Shown here piece after piece: positions 41,927 through 49,908 of a DNA stretch of 64,000 nucleotides. This DNA comes from Streptomyces sp. JJ36 (GTDB taxonomy: Bacteria; Actinomycetota; Actinomycetes; Streptomycetales; Streptomycetaceae). Each line of letters starts with the position of its first letter. Position 1 is the first letter of the stretch. A program made the position numbers and the translations under genes. The stretch covers positions 1 to 64,000 of the forward strand of contig NZ_JACYHE010000017.1 of the NCBI RefSeq assembly GCF_021696945.1, read 5' to 3'. The notes below the pieces were generated by a model. It was not told the DNA's origin. It searched no databases and worked only from the letters and a program-made list of their open reading frames with translations.

Positions 41927-42889
41927 TCAGCGGCCGTCCCCGGGGCCGTGCGCCCCGGGGGCACCCGGCGGGGCGTAGGGGCCCGGGGCGCCGTACGGCC
42001 CGGTTGTGCCGGGCGGGCCGTAGGGGCCGGGGGCACCGGGCGGGCCGTACGGGCCGGGAGCGGCCGGGGCGCCGGGGCCCGGCCCGTACGGGGCGGTGCC
42101 GGGGTGGCCGGCGCCCGGTGCGTCCCCCGCGTCGTCCCGCGACGGCGCGGGCGCCGTCCCCGTGACGTCCCGTACCAGCAGGGCCGCGCCCGCCACCGCT
42201 CCCGGCATCAGCAGCACGGCGGCGAACGGCACCAGGAAGCAGAGCACCAGCGGCACCCCGAAGCCGAGCGCGAGACCGCGGCGGGCACGCAGCAGCCGGA
42301 GCCGCTCGCGCACCGGGATGTCCCGGCGCTGCATGGCGACCGAGGTGAGCTCCACGGCGAGGAAGAACCCGGAGACCGCCAGGCCGGTCACGGGCACCAC
42401 GGTCTGCCCCAGGACCGGCACGAAGCCCAGCACGAAGAGCGGCACCGCCCAGAGCAGTGCCCGGGAGAGGACGCCCAGGCTGTCGGCGAGCGACCGCCAC
42501 AGCTCCTGCCAGAGCGGGCGGTCGGGTGCGGTGGGGCAGCCGCCCTCGGACTCCTCGACCTGTTCGGAGAGCTTCTCGTAGAAGGGGTCGCCGATCAGCA
42601 GGGTGACGGCGGTGAAGGTGAGCACCGCGAGCAGCAGCCCGCCCACCCACAGCAGCACCCCGAACAGCACCCGTAGCGCGGTCCGCCAGCCGTCGCTCCA
42701 GTCGTCGGCGAACGGCGTGGCCCAGGCGGCGAGGTCGTCGGCGGCCAGTGCCAGGCCGGTCAGCGCCGCCGCGTAGAGCACGAAGGCCAGCAGGGCGGGC
42801 AGCAGCCCGAAGCCGAACCATCTGCCGTGCCCCGCGACCCACTTCTGGCCGCGCCCCAGATACCGCATCCCCGCCGTGAACTCCCGCAT
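41927..42889 (-). CDS. EI24/CysZ-like membrane protein with Gly-Pro-Tyr-rich tail
   Basis: The 320-residue protein has about four to six membrane spans and the EI24/CysZ domain, with GDPFYEKLSEQVEES near residue 90 and LLWAVPLFVLGFVPVLGQ near 145. CysZ transports sulfate in proteobacteria; the role of actinomycete members is not known. The C-terminal 60-70 residues form a tail of GPYGPPGAP-like repeats, probably disordered and outside the conserved domain. The ATG at 42889 (MREFTAGMRYL) begins the conserved region. It lies after dapD on the same strand but a terminator lies between them. Confidence 0.82.
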   Translation of the reverse strand: MREFTAGMRYLGRGQKWVAGHGRWFGFGLLPALLAFVLYAAALTGLALAADDLAAWATPFADDWSDGWRTALRVLFGVLLWVGGLLLAVLTFTAVTLLIGDPFYEKLSEQVEESEGGCPTAPDRPLWQELWRSLADSLGVLSRALLWAVPLFVLGFVPVLGQTVVPVTGLAVSGFFLAVELTSVAMQRRDIPVRERLRLLRARRGLALGFGVPLVLCFLVPFAAVLLMPGAVAGAALLVRDVTGTAPAPSRDDAGDAPGAGHPGTAPYGPGPGAPAAPGPYGPPGAPGPYGPPGTTGPYGAPGPYAPPGAPGAHGPGDGR

Positions 42890-42921
42890 GGCAGCACAGC
42901 CTACTGGGGGCCGCCCGGCCA

Positions 42922-42948
42922 CCGGGGGCCGCCGTGTGCGGCCCCCGG
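42922..42948 (-). terminator. Hairpin terminator after dapD
   Basis: An 11-bp perfect stem, CCGGGGGCCGC at 42922-42932 and its complement at 42938-42948, encloses a 5-base loop. It lies 17 bases beyond the dapD stop on the - strand and upstream of the EI24 gene. No T tract is present. Confidence 0.75.
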
Positions 42949-42964
42949 GCGCCCGGGCCGGGCG

Positions 42965-43954
42965 TCAGTTGTGGCTGTGCAGCGCCTCGTTGAGGCCGCC
43001 CCAGGAGCCGGAGCGCGGAAGCGCCTCGACGGTGCCGGTGGTGGAGTTGCGGCGGAAGAGCAGGTTGTGGGCGCCGGACAGCTCGCGGGCCTTCGCGACC
43101 TTGCCGTCCGGGAGCGTCACCCGGGTGCCGGCGGTGACGTAGAGGCCGGCCTCGACGACGCAGTCGTCGCCGAGCGAGATGCCGACCCCGGCCTCGGCGC
43201 CGAGCAGGCAGCGCTCGCCGAGGGAGATGGTCTCCTTGCCGCCGCCGGAGAGGGTGCCCATGATCGAGGCGCCGCCGCCGACGTCCGAGCCGTCGCCCAC
43301 GACGACGCCCGCGCTGATCCGGCCCTCGACCATGGAGGTGCCCAGGGTGCCGGCGTTGAAGTTGCAGAAGCCCTCGTGCATGACCGTGGTGCCCTCGGCG
43401 AGGTGGGCGCCCAGGCGCACCCGGTCGGCGTCGCCGATGCGCACGCCCTTGGGGGCGACGTAGTCGGTCATGCGCGGGAACTTGTCGACGCTGGTGACCT
43501 GGAGCGCGAGGCCGTCGGCGCGGGCGGCGAGCCGCACCTGCTCCAGGCGGTCCACGGGGACGGGGCCGAGGCTGGTCCAGGCGACGTTGGCGAGCAGCCC
43601 GAAGAGGCCCTCCAGGTTCTGCCCGTGCGGCCGCACCAGCCGGTGGCTGAGCAGGTGCAGCCGGAGGTAGGCGTCGTGCGCGTCGGCGGGCTTGTCGTCC
43701 AGCGAGGCGATGACCGTTCGGACGGCGATGACCTCCACGCCGCGCCGCGGGTCCGGGCCGAGGGCCTTCGGGGCGGCCTCCCCCAGCAGCTCGGCGGCCT
43801 GCTCCGGGCTCAGGCGCTCGGTACCGGCGGGGCCGGGCTCCGCGGCGAGCTCCGGGGCGGGGAACCAGGTGTCGAGGACGGTGCCCTCGTCGGTGACGGT
43901 GGCGAGTCCGGCGGCGACGGCGCCGGTGGTGCGGGTGGTGGGTGCATCGGTCAT
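42965..43954 (-). CDS. dapD: 2,3,4,5-tetrahydropyridine-2,6-dicarboxylate N-succinyltransferase DapD
   Basis: DapD succinylates tetrahydrodipicolinate with succinyl-CoA in the lysine and diaminopimelate pathway. The 329-residue protein is the actinobacterial form, with a left-handed beta-helix of hexapeptide repeats from about residue 165 to 275 ([36 protein letters not shown]... [33 protein letters not shown]), and a conserved N-terminal domain around [21 protein letters not shown]. Length is normal. It stands alone, with terminators on either side. The ATG at 43954 has GGTTCGGCGT upstream but only a weak ribosome site. Confidence 0.95.
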   Translation of the reverse strand: MTDAPTTRTTGAVAAGLATVTDEGTVLDTWFPAPELAAEPGPAGTERLSPEQAAELLGEAAPKALGPDPRRGVEVIAVRTVIASLDDKPADAHDAYLRLHLLSHRLVRPHGQNLEGLFGLLANVAWTSLGPVPVDRLEQVRLAARADGLALQVTSVDKFPRMTDYVAPKGVRIGDADRVRLGAHLAEGTTVMHEGFCNFNAGTLGTSMVEGRISAGVVVGDGSDVGGGASIMGTLSGGGKETISLGERCLLGAEAGVGISLGDDCVVEAGLYVTAGTRVTLPDGKVAKARELSGAHNLLFRRNSTTGTVEALPRSGSWGGLNEALHSHN

Positions 43955-44018
43955 ACGCCGAACCTAACCGGCCGCCCGCCGTCCTGGCGAACCGGTCCCA
44001 CGCTTCGGTCGCGCACCG

Positions 44019-44057
44019 CGCGGCCGCCCGCCCCGGGCCCCGGGGCGGGCGGCCGCG
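44019..44057 (-). terminator. Strong hairpin terminator after the CU044_5270-type gene
   Basis: An 18-bp perfect stem at 44019-44036 and 44040-44057 with a 3-base loop lies 6 bases beyond the stop codon at 44064 on the - strand. The arm sequence is almost only G and C (GCGGCCGCCCGCCCCGG). It would isolate dapD from the sigma factor operon. Confidence 0.85.
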
Positions 44058-44063
44058 GCCCCC

Positions 44064-45002
44064 TCAGGGCCGCTCGCCCTCGGCGTCCACCATGGCGGTG
44101 CGCAGCACGGCGGAGTTGATCAGGACGTCACCCTCCCGGCGGTCCCGCTCGCCGAACACCGGGCCGTTCCCGGTGGCCACCAGCCGGCTGCCCCGGTAGG
44201 CGAGCGTGTCCGGGTCGAGCAGGATCTCCTCCCGGGTGGGGCCGTCGGTCTCCCGGTAGAGGGCGATCGCCGGATGCCCCTGCGCGTCCTCGACCGGGTG
44301 GTCGACGGCCTGCATGCCGTCCAGCTCCGCCAGCGCACGGTAGACGCGGGCCAGGCCCTCCGGGGGCGCCGGCCAGGACTGGAGCAGGACCCGGGCGGCC
44401 CGGTAGTTGTGCGCGCTCACCGGCTCGTCCCCGCCGCTGGGGTAGAAGTCGCGCGCCTCGGACCAGAGCTTCTCCGGCTCCGCGGGGAGGCCGGCAAGGA
44501 ACTCGTACCGCTCCCGGTAGGAGTGGTCGTCGCCCTCCTTCCAGTTCTCGAACTCGGGGTCGGCGTATTGGTACCAGTTCTCCTGGGTGTCGGGAACGGC
44601 ACCGGTCCCGGGCTCGGAGGTCTCGTTGCCCCGCACGGTCTTCCGGTAGACCCACTGGCCGACCCGCGGCTCGGGGTCGGGCCGGGCCGCGGCGGCGTCC
44701 GCGGCGGCGTGGAGCAGCGCGGGGGCGTCGGTGAGGTCGTACTGCTGCTGCACCCGGGAGGCCGCGGGGCCGGGGTCGCCCCCGCCGGTGCCCTCCCCCG
44801 CGAGCTGGGCACCGGCCAGGGCGGCCGCGGCGACCGCGGCGGCGGCGCCGAGCGCGGTGATCCGCCAGTCCACCCGGAGCCGGGTGCGGGCCGCCGGCCG
44901 CTCGGCCGCCTCCAGCAGGCGGCGGCGCCCGGGGGCGAGCCGGGCCCGGTCGGCTGGGGGTGCGTCCGCGCGCAGTTCGCGTACGGAAGTGATCTCGTCC
45001 AT
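44064..45002 (-). CDS. CU044_5270-type membrane protein, probable partner of the ECF sigma factor
   Basis: The 312-residue protein has a cytoplasmic N-terminus (MDEITSVRELRADAPPADRARLAPGRRRLLEAA), one membrane span near residues 50-68 and a large outer domain with EPRVGQWVYRKTV, NYRAARVLLQSWPAPPEGLARVYRAL and QAVDHPVEDAQGHPAIALYRETDG. This arrangement is the one found downstream of ECF sigma factor genes in actinomycetes. It probably senses a signal at the cell surface, possibly acting as an anti-sigma factor, but it lacks a zinc-binding HxxxCxxC motif. It starts one base after the sigma factor stop (TGACATG). Confidence 0.8.
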   Translation of the reverse strand: MDEITSVRELRADAPPADRARLAPGRRRLLEAAERPAARTRLRVDWRITALGAAAAVAAAALAGAQLAGEGTGGGDPGPAASRVQQQYDLTDAPALLHAAADAAAARPDPEPRVGQWVYRKTVRGNETSEPGTGAVPDTQENWYQYADPEFENWKEGDDHSYRERYEFLAGLPAEPEKLWSEARDFYPSGGDEPVSAHNYRAARVLLQSWPAPPEGLARVYRALAELDGMQAVDHPVEDAQGHPAIALYRETDGPTREEILLDPDTLAYRGSRLVATGNGPVFGERDRREGDVLINSAVLRTAMVDAEGERP

Positions 45003-45003
45003 G

Positions 45004-45591
45004 TCACGCCACCTCCGGGGCGTCGTCGCGGACAACGGTGGGGTCGCCGCCCAGGGCGGAGCGCACCTTCCGGCGGGCCCGGTTGAGGCGGGACCGGACG
45101 GTGCCGACGGGGATGCCGAGGGCCTCGCCGACCTCCGCGTAGCTGAGGTCGGCCCAGGCGAAGAGCAGCAGTACGTGCCGGTCGCGGGCGGGGAGCGCGG
45201 CGAGCGCGGCGGCGAGCGGGCCCCGGGCGGCCTCGGCGGTGACCCGGGTCTCGACCCGGTCCGTCCAGGACTCGGCCACCGGGTCGACGCCGGTGCGGGC
45301 GAGGGCGCGCAGGGCGCGGACCTCGCTGCGGCGGTGCCGGCCGATGAGGTTGGCGGCGATGCCGTAGAGCCAGGGCCGGGCGCTGGTGCGGGTGGTGTCG
45401 AAGCGGGACCGGGAACGGAAGGCGGCGAGGAAGGTCTCCGCCGTGATGTCGTCCGCGACCGAGTCGCCGAGCCGCCGCAGTGCATAGCGGTGGATGTCGG
45501 CCGCGTAGCGGTCGTAGAGCTGGGCGAAGGCCTCGGGGCTCTCCAGTGACGCGTCGATGACGGCGGCGTCGTCCATCGGCGGATCGGTCAT
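45004..45591 (-). CDS. ECF-type RNA polymerase sigma factor
   Basis: The 195-residue protein has sigma region 2 (FAQLYDRYAADIHRYALRRLGDSVADDITAETFLAAFRSRSRFD, about residues 22-65) and region 4 (LAALPARDRHVLLLFAWADLSYAEVGEALGIPVGTVRSRLNRARRKVR, about 130-178). A segment following region 2 reads ARPWLYGIAANLIGRHRRSE. It heads a two-gene unit with the membrane protein downstream. Its target promoters are not known; self-regulation is common in this class. The ATG at 45591 gives a normal length. Confidence 0.93.
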   Translation of the reverse strand: MTDPPMDDAAVIDASLESPEAFAQLYDRYAADIHRYALRRLGDSVADDITAETFLAAFRSRSRFDTTRTSARPWLYGIAANLIGRHRRSEVRALRALARTGVDPVAESWTDRVETRVTAEAARGPLAAALAALPARDRHVLLLFAWADLSYAEVGEALGIPVGTVRSRLNRARRKVRSALGGDPTVVRDDAPEVA

Positions 45592-45685
45592 GCGGTCGGT
45601 CCCCCGTCGGTGGGCGGTGTCGGTGCCCGGACGTGCCGGGCGCGCGGATGTGTCACCTGCTGTTGCCCGCCGCGGCGGGCGGGGT

Positions 45686-46255
45686 TCACAGGCCGCCGTC
45701 CCCGGCGGGCCCCGGCCCGGTGAGGCGGGCGACCAGGGTACGGATGGTCTGCGGGTCCGCGGGACGGTCGGTGAGCAGGAACTGCAGGGTCAGGCCGTCG
45801 AGCAGGGCGGTCAGGGCACGGGCGGTGGCCTCGTCGCCGGTACGGCGGTGCAGCAGCGCGGTGAGGCCGTCCAGGCACTCGGCGGCCAGCGGCCGCAGGC
45901 GCTCGTGGTTGAGGGCGGCGAGGTAGAGCTCGTACTCCAGGCGGGTGCGGGTGCGGTCGCCGGCCAGCCACTCGAGGACCAGCCCGGTCAGCGCGTCGGC
46001 GAGCGGTAGGGCCGGGTCGGTGCGCCGGTCCCAGCGTTCCATGCCCGCCAGCCACTCCTCGCTGATCTGGCGGAGCGCGGCGCCCAGCAGGTCATCCAGG
46101 GAGGCGAAGTGGTAGGTGGTGGAGCCGAGCGGGACGTCGGCCTCGCGGGCCACCCGGCGGTGGCTCACCCCCGCGATGCCGCGGTCGGCCACCACCCGGA
46201 CGGCGGCGTCGACGAGGCGCCGGCGGCGTTCGGGGTCGTAGCGCCGGCCGGCCAT
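45686..46255 (-). CDS. TetR-family regulator of the SMR pump
   Basis: The 189-residue protein has a TetR DNA-binding domain: RRRRLVDAAVRVVADRGIAGVSHRRVAREADVPLGSTTYHFASLDDLLGAAL at about residues 9-60. The C-terminal domain ends with LTLQFLLTDRPADPQTIRTLVARL. It overlaps the SMR pump gene by one base (TGATG) and is therefore co-transcribed with it; the palindromes in front of the pump gene are its likely operators, giving a self-regulated drug-responsive operon. Confidence 0.92.
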   Translation of the reverse strand: MAGRRYDPERRRRLVDAAVRVVADRGIAGVSHRRVAREADVPLGSTTYHFASLDDLLGAALRQISEEWLAGMERWDRRTDPALPLADALTGLVLEWLAGDRTRTRLEYELYLAALNHERLRPLAAECLDGLTALLHRRTGDEATARALTALLDGLTLQFLLTDRPADPQTIRTLVARLTGPGPAGDGGL

Positions 46256-46575
46256 CAGTGCAGCCCGCCGAGGTTGAGCACCACCACGCCGGCGACCACC
46301 AGCAGCAGCCCGAGAATCTTGAGGGCGGTGACCGGCTCGCCGAGGAAGACCATGCCGATGGCGGCGATCGCCGCGGTGCCCGCGCCCGACCAGATGGCGT
46401 AGGCGGTGCCGACACCCATGGTCTTCAGGGTCTGCGCGAGCAGCGCGAAGGCGACGAGATAGCCCGCGGCGGTGCCGAGGGAGGGCCAGAGGCGGGTGAA
46501 GCCGTCGCTGTACTTCATCGCGGTGGTCCCGAGGACCTCGGCGAGGATCGCGCTCGCAAGCGTCAGATAGACCAT
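46255..46575 (-). CDS. SMR-family (EmrE/QacE-type) multidrug efflux protein
   Basis: The 106-residue protein has four membrane spans and the SMR hallmarks: the proton- and drug-binding Glu13 in ASAILAEVLGTTAMKYSDGFTRLWPS, the aromatic YAIWSGAGTAAIAAIGMVFLGE near residues 59-81 and the last span ILGLLLVVAGVVVLNL. It exports cationic compounds using protons as a homodimer or with a second SMR. The ATG at 46575 is 7 bases after a possible -10 (TACGCT), so the mRNA may be leaderless. It is co-transcribed with the downstream TetR gene. Confidence 0.92.
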   Translation of the reverse strand: MVYLTLASAILAEVLGTTAMKYSDGFTRLWPSLGTAAGYLVAFALLAQTLKTMGVGTAYAIWSGAGTAAIAAIGMVFLGEPVTALKILGLLLVVAGVVVLNLGGLH

Positions 46576-46576
46576 G

Positions 46577-46611
46577 TGTACGAGCGTACACAACGATGCG
46601 TACGCCCGTAC
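46577..46611 (-). promoter_or_regulatory. Two palindromic operators in front of the SMR/TetR operon
   Basis: TGTACGAGCGTACA at 46577-46590 is a perfect palindrome with a 2-base centre, and GTACGCCCGTAC at 46600-46611 is another with the same GTACG-N2-CGTAC core. Their centres are 22 bases apart, two turns of the helix. The first covers the possible -10 box and lies one base upstream of the start codon. The adjacent TetR protein is the obvious candidate to bind them. Confidence 0.75.
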
Positions 46612-46663
46612 ACAGCGCGGCGGGTGGCGAGGACCCCCGGCCCCCGGGTGCGGAGACACGGAA

Positions 46664-46703
46664 ACGGCGAGGCCCGCCGGCCGGAGCCGGCGGGCCTCGC
46701 CGT
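46664..46703 (-). terminator. Strong hairpin terminator of the suf operon
   Basis: A perfect 18-bp stem is formed by ACGGCGAGGCCCGCCGGC at 46664-46681 and its complement at 46686-46703, with a 4-base loop CGGA. Read on the - strand it begins 17 bases after the stop of the last suf gene, and is followed by TTTCC. It separates the suf operon from the SMR/TetR operon. Confidence 0.9.
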
Positions 46704-46720
46704 GGCGGAGCGAGCGGGCC

Positions 46721-47050
46721 TCAGACGTTGAAGCCCAGGGCGCGGAGCTGCTCCCGCCCGTCGTCGGTGATCTTGTCCGGGCCCCACGGGGGCATCCAGA
46801 CCCAGTTGATCTTCAGCTCGTTGACGATGCCCTCGGTCGCCGCCTTGGCCTGGTCCTCGATGACGTCGGTCAGCGGGCAGGCCGCCGAGGTGAGCGTCAT
46901 GTCCAGGGTGGCGACGTTGGAGTCGTCGATGTGGATGCCGTAGATGAGCCCGAGGTTGACGACGTCGATGCCCAGCTCGGGGTCGACCACGTCGTACAGC
47001 GCCTCCCGGACCTCGTCCTCGCTCGCCGGCTTGGTGGTGGTCTCGGTCAT
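46721..47050 (-). CDS. sufT: SufT-like DUF59 iron-sulfur assembly protein
   Basis: The 109-residue protein is of the DUF59/MIP18 family, which helps Fe-S cluster maturation. Typical sequence is VREALYDVVDPELGIDVVNLGLIYGI at residues 17-42, with the DPE motif, and TLTSAACPLTDVIEDQ carrying the conserved Cys near 62. It is the last gene of suf and overlaps sufU by 4 bases. It probably acts in loading clusters onto target proteins. Confidence 0.9.
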   Translation of the reverse strand: MTETTTKPASEDEVREALYDVVDPELGIDVVNLGLIYGIHIDDSNVATLDMTLTSAACPLTDVIEDQAKAATEGIVNELKINWVWMPPWGPDKITDDGREQLRALGFNV

Positions 47051-47505
47051 GCCTTCTCCTTCGGGTCGCCCAGCACCTGGGCGGTGGCGTCCTTCCATGC
47101 CATCCAGCTCAGCAGAGCACACTTGACGCGCGCCGGGTACTTGGAGACCCCGGCGAACGCGACCGCGTCCTCCAGCACCGCCTCCATGGCGTCGTCCGGC
47201 TCGAGCTGGCCCTTGGACTGCATCAGCTCCAGGAAGGTCTCCTGGATGCGGCGGGCCTCGGCCAGCTCCTTGCCGACCAGCAGCTCGTTCAGCACGGAGG
47301 CGCTGGCCTGGCTGATGGAGCAGCCCTGGCCCTCGTACGACACGTCGGCGATGGTCTCCCCGTCGTACCGCACCCGGAGGGTGATCTCGTCACCACACGT
47401 CGGATTGACGTGGTGCACCTCGGCGTCGCCCTCGCGCAGGCCACGCCCGTGGGGGTGCTTGTAGTGATCCAGGATCACGTCCTGGTACATGGAGTCGAGC
47501 TTCAC
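47047..47505 (-). CDS. sufU: SufU, zinc-dependent sulfur acceptor of SufS
   Basis: SufU accepts persulfide sulfur from SufS in Gram-positive Suf systems, replacing SufE. The 152-residue protein has the three Cys sites of the zinc centre: VNPTCGDEITL near residue 37, YEGQGCSISQASASVLNELL near 62 and KYPARVKCALLSWMAWKDA near 128. The GTG at 47505 gives the MKLDSMYQ start seen in other Streptomyces SufU proteins; an ATG five codons on is an alternative. It is 36 bases after sufS and overlaps sufT. Confidence 0.94.
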   Translation of the reverse strand: MKLDSMYQDVILDHYKHPHGRGLREGDAEVHHVNPTCGDEITLRVRYDGETIADVSYEGQGCSISQASASVLNELLVGKELAEARRIQETFLELMQSKGQLEPDDAMEAVLEDAVAFAGVSKYPARVKCALLSWMAWKDATAQVLGDPKEKA

Positions 47506-47541
47506 TAGTCAGTCCCTGTCCCGGCCTCTGCCGCCGCTCGG

Positions 47542-48807
47542 CTAACCGAAGAAATTCCGTACGTGCTCCAGGCCGTCCACCAGGGCGTCGACCTCGGCCG
47601 GCGTGGAGTACAGATAGAACGACGCTCGCGTCGTCGCAGGAATTCCGTAGCGCAGGCAGACGGGTCGCGCGCAGTGGTGGCCGACCCGGACGGCGATACC
47701 CTGCTCGTCCAGTACCTGACCCACGTCGTGCGGGTGGATGTCACCGAGCGTGAAGGAGATCGCGGCGCCGCGCTCCTCCGCCGTGACCGGGCCGATGATC
47801 CGCAGGCCGGAGACCTGACGCAGCCGCTCCACCGCGTACTCGGTGAGCGCGTGCTCGTGCGCCTGCACCTTCTCCATGCCTATCGCGGAGAGGTAGTCCA
47901 CGGCCGCGCCCAGCCCGACCGCCTGCGCGATCGGGGGCGTCCCCGCCTCGAACTTGTGCGGCGCCGGGGCGTAGGTGGAGGAGTGCATCGAGACCGTCTC
48001 GATCATCTCCCCGCCGCCGAGGAAGGGCGGCAGGTCGTCCAGCAGCCCCTGCCGGCCCCAGAGCACGCCGATGCCGGTCGGGCCGCACATCTTGTGGCCG
48101 GTGAAGGCCACGAAGTCCGCCTGGAGCGCCTGCACGTCCAGCGGCATGTGCGGCGCCGCCTGCGAGGCGTCCACCACCACCAGAGCCCCGACCTCCTGGG
48201 CACGCCGGACGATCTCCTCGACCGGGTTGAAGGTGCCCAGGATGTTGGAGACCAGCACGAAGGAGACGACCTTGGTCTTCTCGGTGATGATCTCGTCGAT
48301 GCGGGAGAGGTCGAGCCGGCCCTCGTCGGTCAGCCCGAACCACTTCAGCTTCGCGCCGGTGCGCTGCGCCAGCAGCTGCCACGGCACGATGTTGGAGTGG
48401 TGTTCCATCTCCGTGATGACGATCTCGGTGTCGTGCTCCACGCGGTAGGGCTCGTCGGCCCAGCCCAGCATGTTGGCCACGAGGTTCAGCGACTCGGAGG
48501 CGTTCTTGGTGAAGACGACCTCGTCCCGGCTCGGGGCGTTGACAAAGGCCGCGACCTTGTCCCGCGCGCCCTCGTAGAGCGCCGTGGCCTCCTCGGCGAG
48601 CACATGGACGCCGCGGTGCACGTTGGCGTTGTGCCGCTCGTTGTAGTCGGCCATCGCGTCGAGCACCTGGCGCGGCTTCTGCGAGGTGGCCGCGTTGTCC
48701 AGGTACACGACCTTCTGCCCGTCGTGGACCGTGCGGTCCAGGATCGGGAAGTCCTTGCGGATCGCCTCGGTGTCGAGGAGCCCCGGGAGCTGTGTCACGT
48801 GCCTCAT
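47542..48807 (-). CDS. sufS: Cysteine desulfurase SufS
   Basis: SufS takes sulfur from cysteine to give alanine and a persulfide for Fe-S assembly. The 421-residue PLP enzyme shows VVYLDNAATSQKP near residue 34, HNANVHRGVH, EMEHHSNIVPWQLLA, VVDASQAAPHMPLDVQAL, the PLP lysine in FVAFTGHKMCGPTGIGVLWG near 236 and the active-site Cys in VRVGHHCARPVCLRYGIPAT near 375. The ATG at 48807 overlaps the sufC stop by 4 bases; a GTG three codons on is a possible alternative start. Confidence 0.96.
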   Translation of the reverse strand: MRHVTQLPGLLDTEAIRKDFPILDRTVHDGQKVVYLDNAATSQKPRQVLDAMADYNERHNANVHRGVHVLAEEATALYEGARDKVAAFVNAPSRDEVVFTKNASESLNLVANMLGWADEPYRVEHDTEIVITEMEHHSNIVPWQLLAQRTGAKLKWFGLTDEGRLDLSRIDEIITEKTKVVSFVLVSNILGTFNPVEEIVRRAQEVGALVVVDASQAAPHMPLDVQALQADFVAFTGHKMCGPTGIGVLWGRQGLLDDLPPFLGGGEMIETVSMHSSTYAPAPHKFEAGTPPIAQAVGLGAAVDYLSAIGMEKVQAHEHALTEYAVERLRQVSGLRIIGPVTAEERGAAISFTLGDIHPHDVGQVLDEQGIAVRVGHHCARPVCLRYGIPATTRASFYLYSTPAEVDALVDGLEHVRNFFG

Positions 48808-49559
48808 GCCCCCTTCACGTACGCCTCGTAGCCCTCGGCCTCCAGCTTGTCCGCCAGCTCGGGACCGCCGGACTCGGCGATCCGGCCCTTGGCGAAGACG
48901 TGCACGTGGTCGGGGGTGACGTAGCGCAGGATGCGCGTGTAGTGGGTGATCAGCATGGTGCCGACCTCGCCCGACTCGCGGACGCGGTTCACGCCCTCGG
49001 AGACGACGCGCAGCGCGTCGACGTCCAGCCCGGAGTCGGTCTCGTCCAGCACCGCGATCCGCGGCTTGAGCAGCTCGAGCTGGAGGATCTCGTGGCGCTT
49101 CTTCTCACCGCCGGAGAAGCCCTCGTTGACGTTCCGCTCGGCGAAGGCCGGGTCGATCTGGAGGCGCTCCATGGCCTCCTTGACCTCCTTCACCCAGGTG
49201 CGCAGCTTCGGCGCCTCGCCCCGGATGGCGGTGGCGGAGGTGCGCAGGAAGTTGGAGACGGAGACGCCGGGGACCTCGACCGGGTACTGCATGGCGAGGA
49301 AGAGGCCGGCCCGGGCGCGCTCGTCGACGGACATCTCCAGGACGTCCTCGCCGTCGAGCTTCACCGAACCGCCGGTGATCTGGTACTTCGGGTGACCGGC
49401 GAGCGAGTAGGCCAGGGTGGACTTCCCGGAGCCGTTCGGACCCATGATCGCGTGCGTCTCGCCCTGCTTCACGGTCAGGTCGACGCCGCGCAGGATCTCG
49501 TTCGTACCGTTGTCGGTCTCGACGGAGACGTGCAGGTCGTTGATCTCAAGCGTTGCCAT
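48804..49559 (-). CDS. sufC: Fe-S assembly ATPase SufC
   Basis: SufC is the ABC-type ATPase of the SufBCD scaffold. The 251-residue protein has Walker A IMGPNGSGKSTLAYSLAG near residues 38-55, the signature NEGFSGGEKKRHEILQ near 146, and Walker B PRIAVLDETDSGLDVDALRVV near 168, with the ETDSGLD form typical of SufC. It lies between the Rieske-type gene (7 bases) and sufS (4-base overlap). It acts in the cytoplasm without a membrane partner. Confidence 0.96.
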   Translation of the reverse strand: MATLEINDLHVSVETDNGTNEILRGVDLTVKQGETHAIMGPNGSGKSTLAYSLAGHPKYQITGGSVKLDGEDVLEMSVDERARAGLFLAMQYPVEVPGVSVSNFLRTSATAIRGEAPKLRTWVKEVKEAMERLQIDPAFAERNVNEGFSGGEKKRHEILQLELLKPRIAVLDETDSGLDVDALRVVSEGVNRVRESGEVGTMLITHYTRILRYVTPDHVHVFAKGRIAESGGPELADKLEAEGYEAYVKGA

Positions 49560-49566
49560 GGGGAAC

Positions 49567-49908
49567 TCAGGACTCCTGGGTGACGGAGACGAGCACAGCC
49601 GCGTCGGGGCCGTCTCCTTCGATCTTGACGGGGTATACGGGGACGGGTCGGGTGGCGGGCAGGCCCGAGGGTTTGCCGGTGCGCAGGTCGAAGCTGGAGC
49701 CGTGCAGCCAGCACTCGATCTGGCAGTCCTCGACCTCGCCCTCGGAGAGCGAGACGTTCGCGTGCGAGCAGATGTCGTAGATCGCGAACACCTCTCCCTC
49801 CGTACGGACGAGCGACACCGGGGTGCTGTCGATCTCCACCCGCTTGGGGGTGTCCTCCTCCAGCTCGCCCAGCGTGGCGACGCGTACGAAGCTCTCGGCG
49901 GCAGTCAT
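49567..49908 (-). CDS. Rieske-type [2Fe-2S] ferredoxin of the suf operon
   Basis: The 113-residue protein is a small Rieske ferredoxin with ligand motifs ICSHANVSL (Cys-x-His, near residue 47) and CQIECWLHGSSFDLRTGKPSGLPATRP (Cys-x2-His, near 66). It probably provides electrons or acts as a cluster carrier in Suf assembly. The placement between sufD and sufC is common in Streptomyces. The ATG overlaps sufD by 4 bases. Confidence 0.92.
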   Translation of the reverse strand: MTAAESFVRVATLGELEEDTPKRVEIDSTPVSLVRTEGEVFAIYDICSHANVSLSEGEVEDCQIECWLHGSSFDLRTGKPSGLPATRPVPVYPVKIEGDGPDAAVLVSVTQES

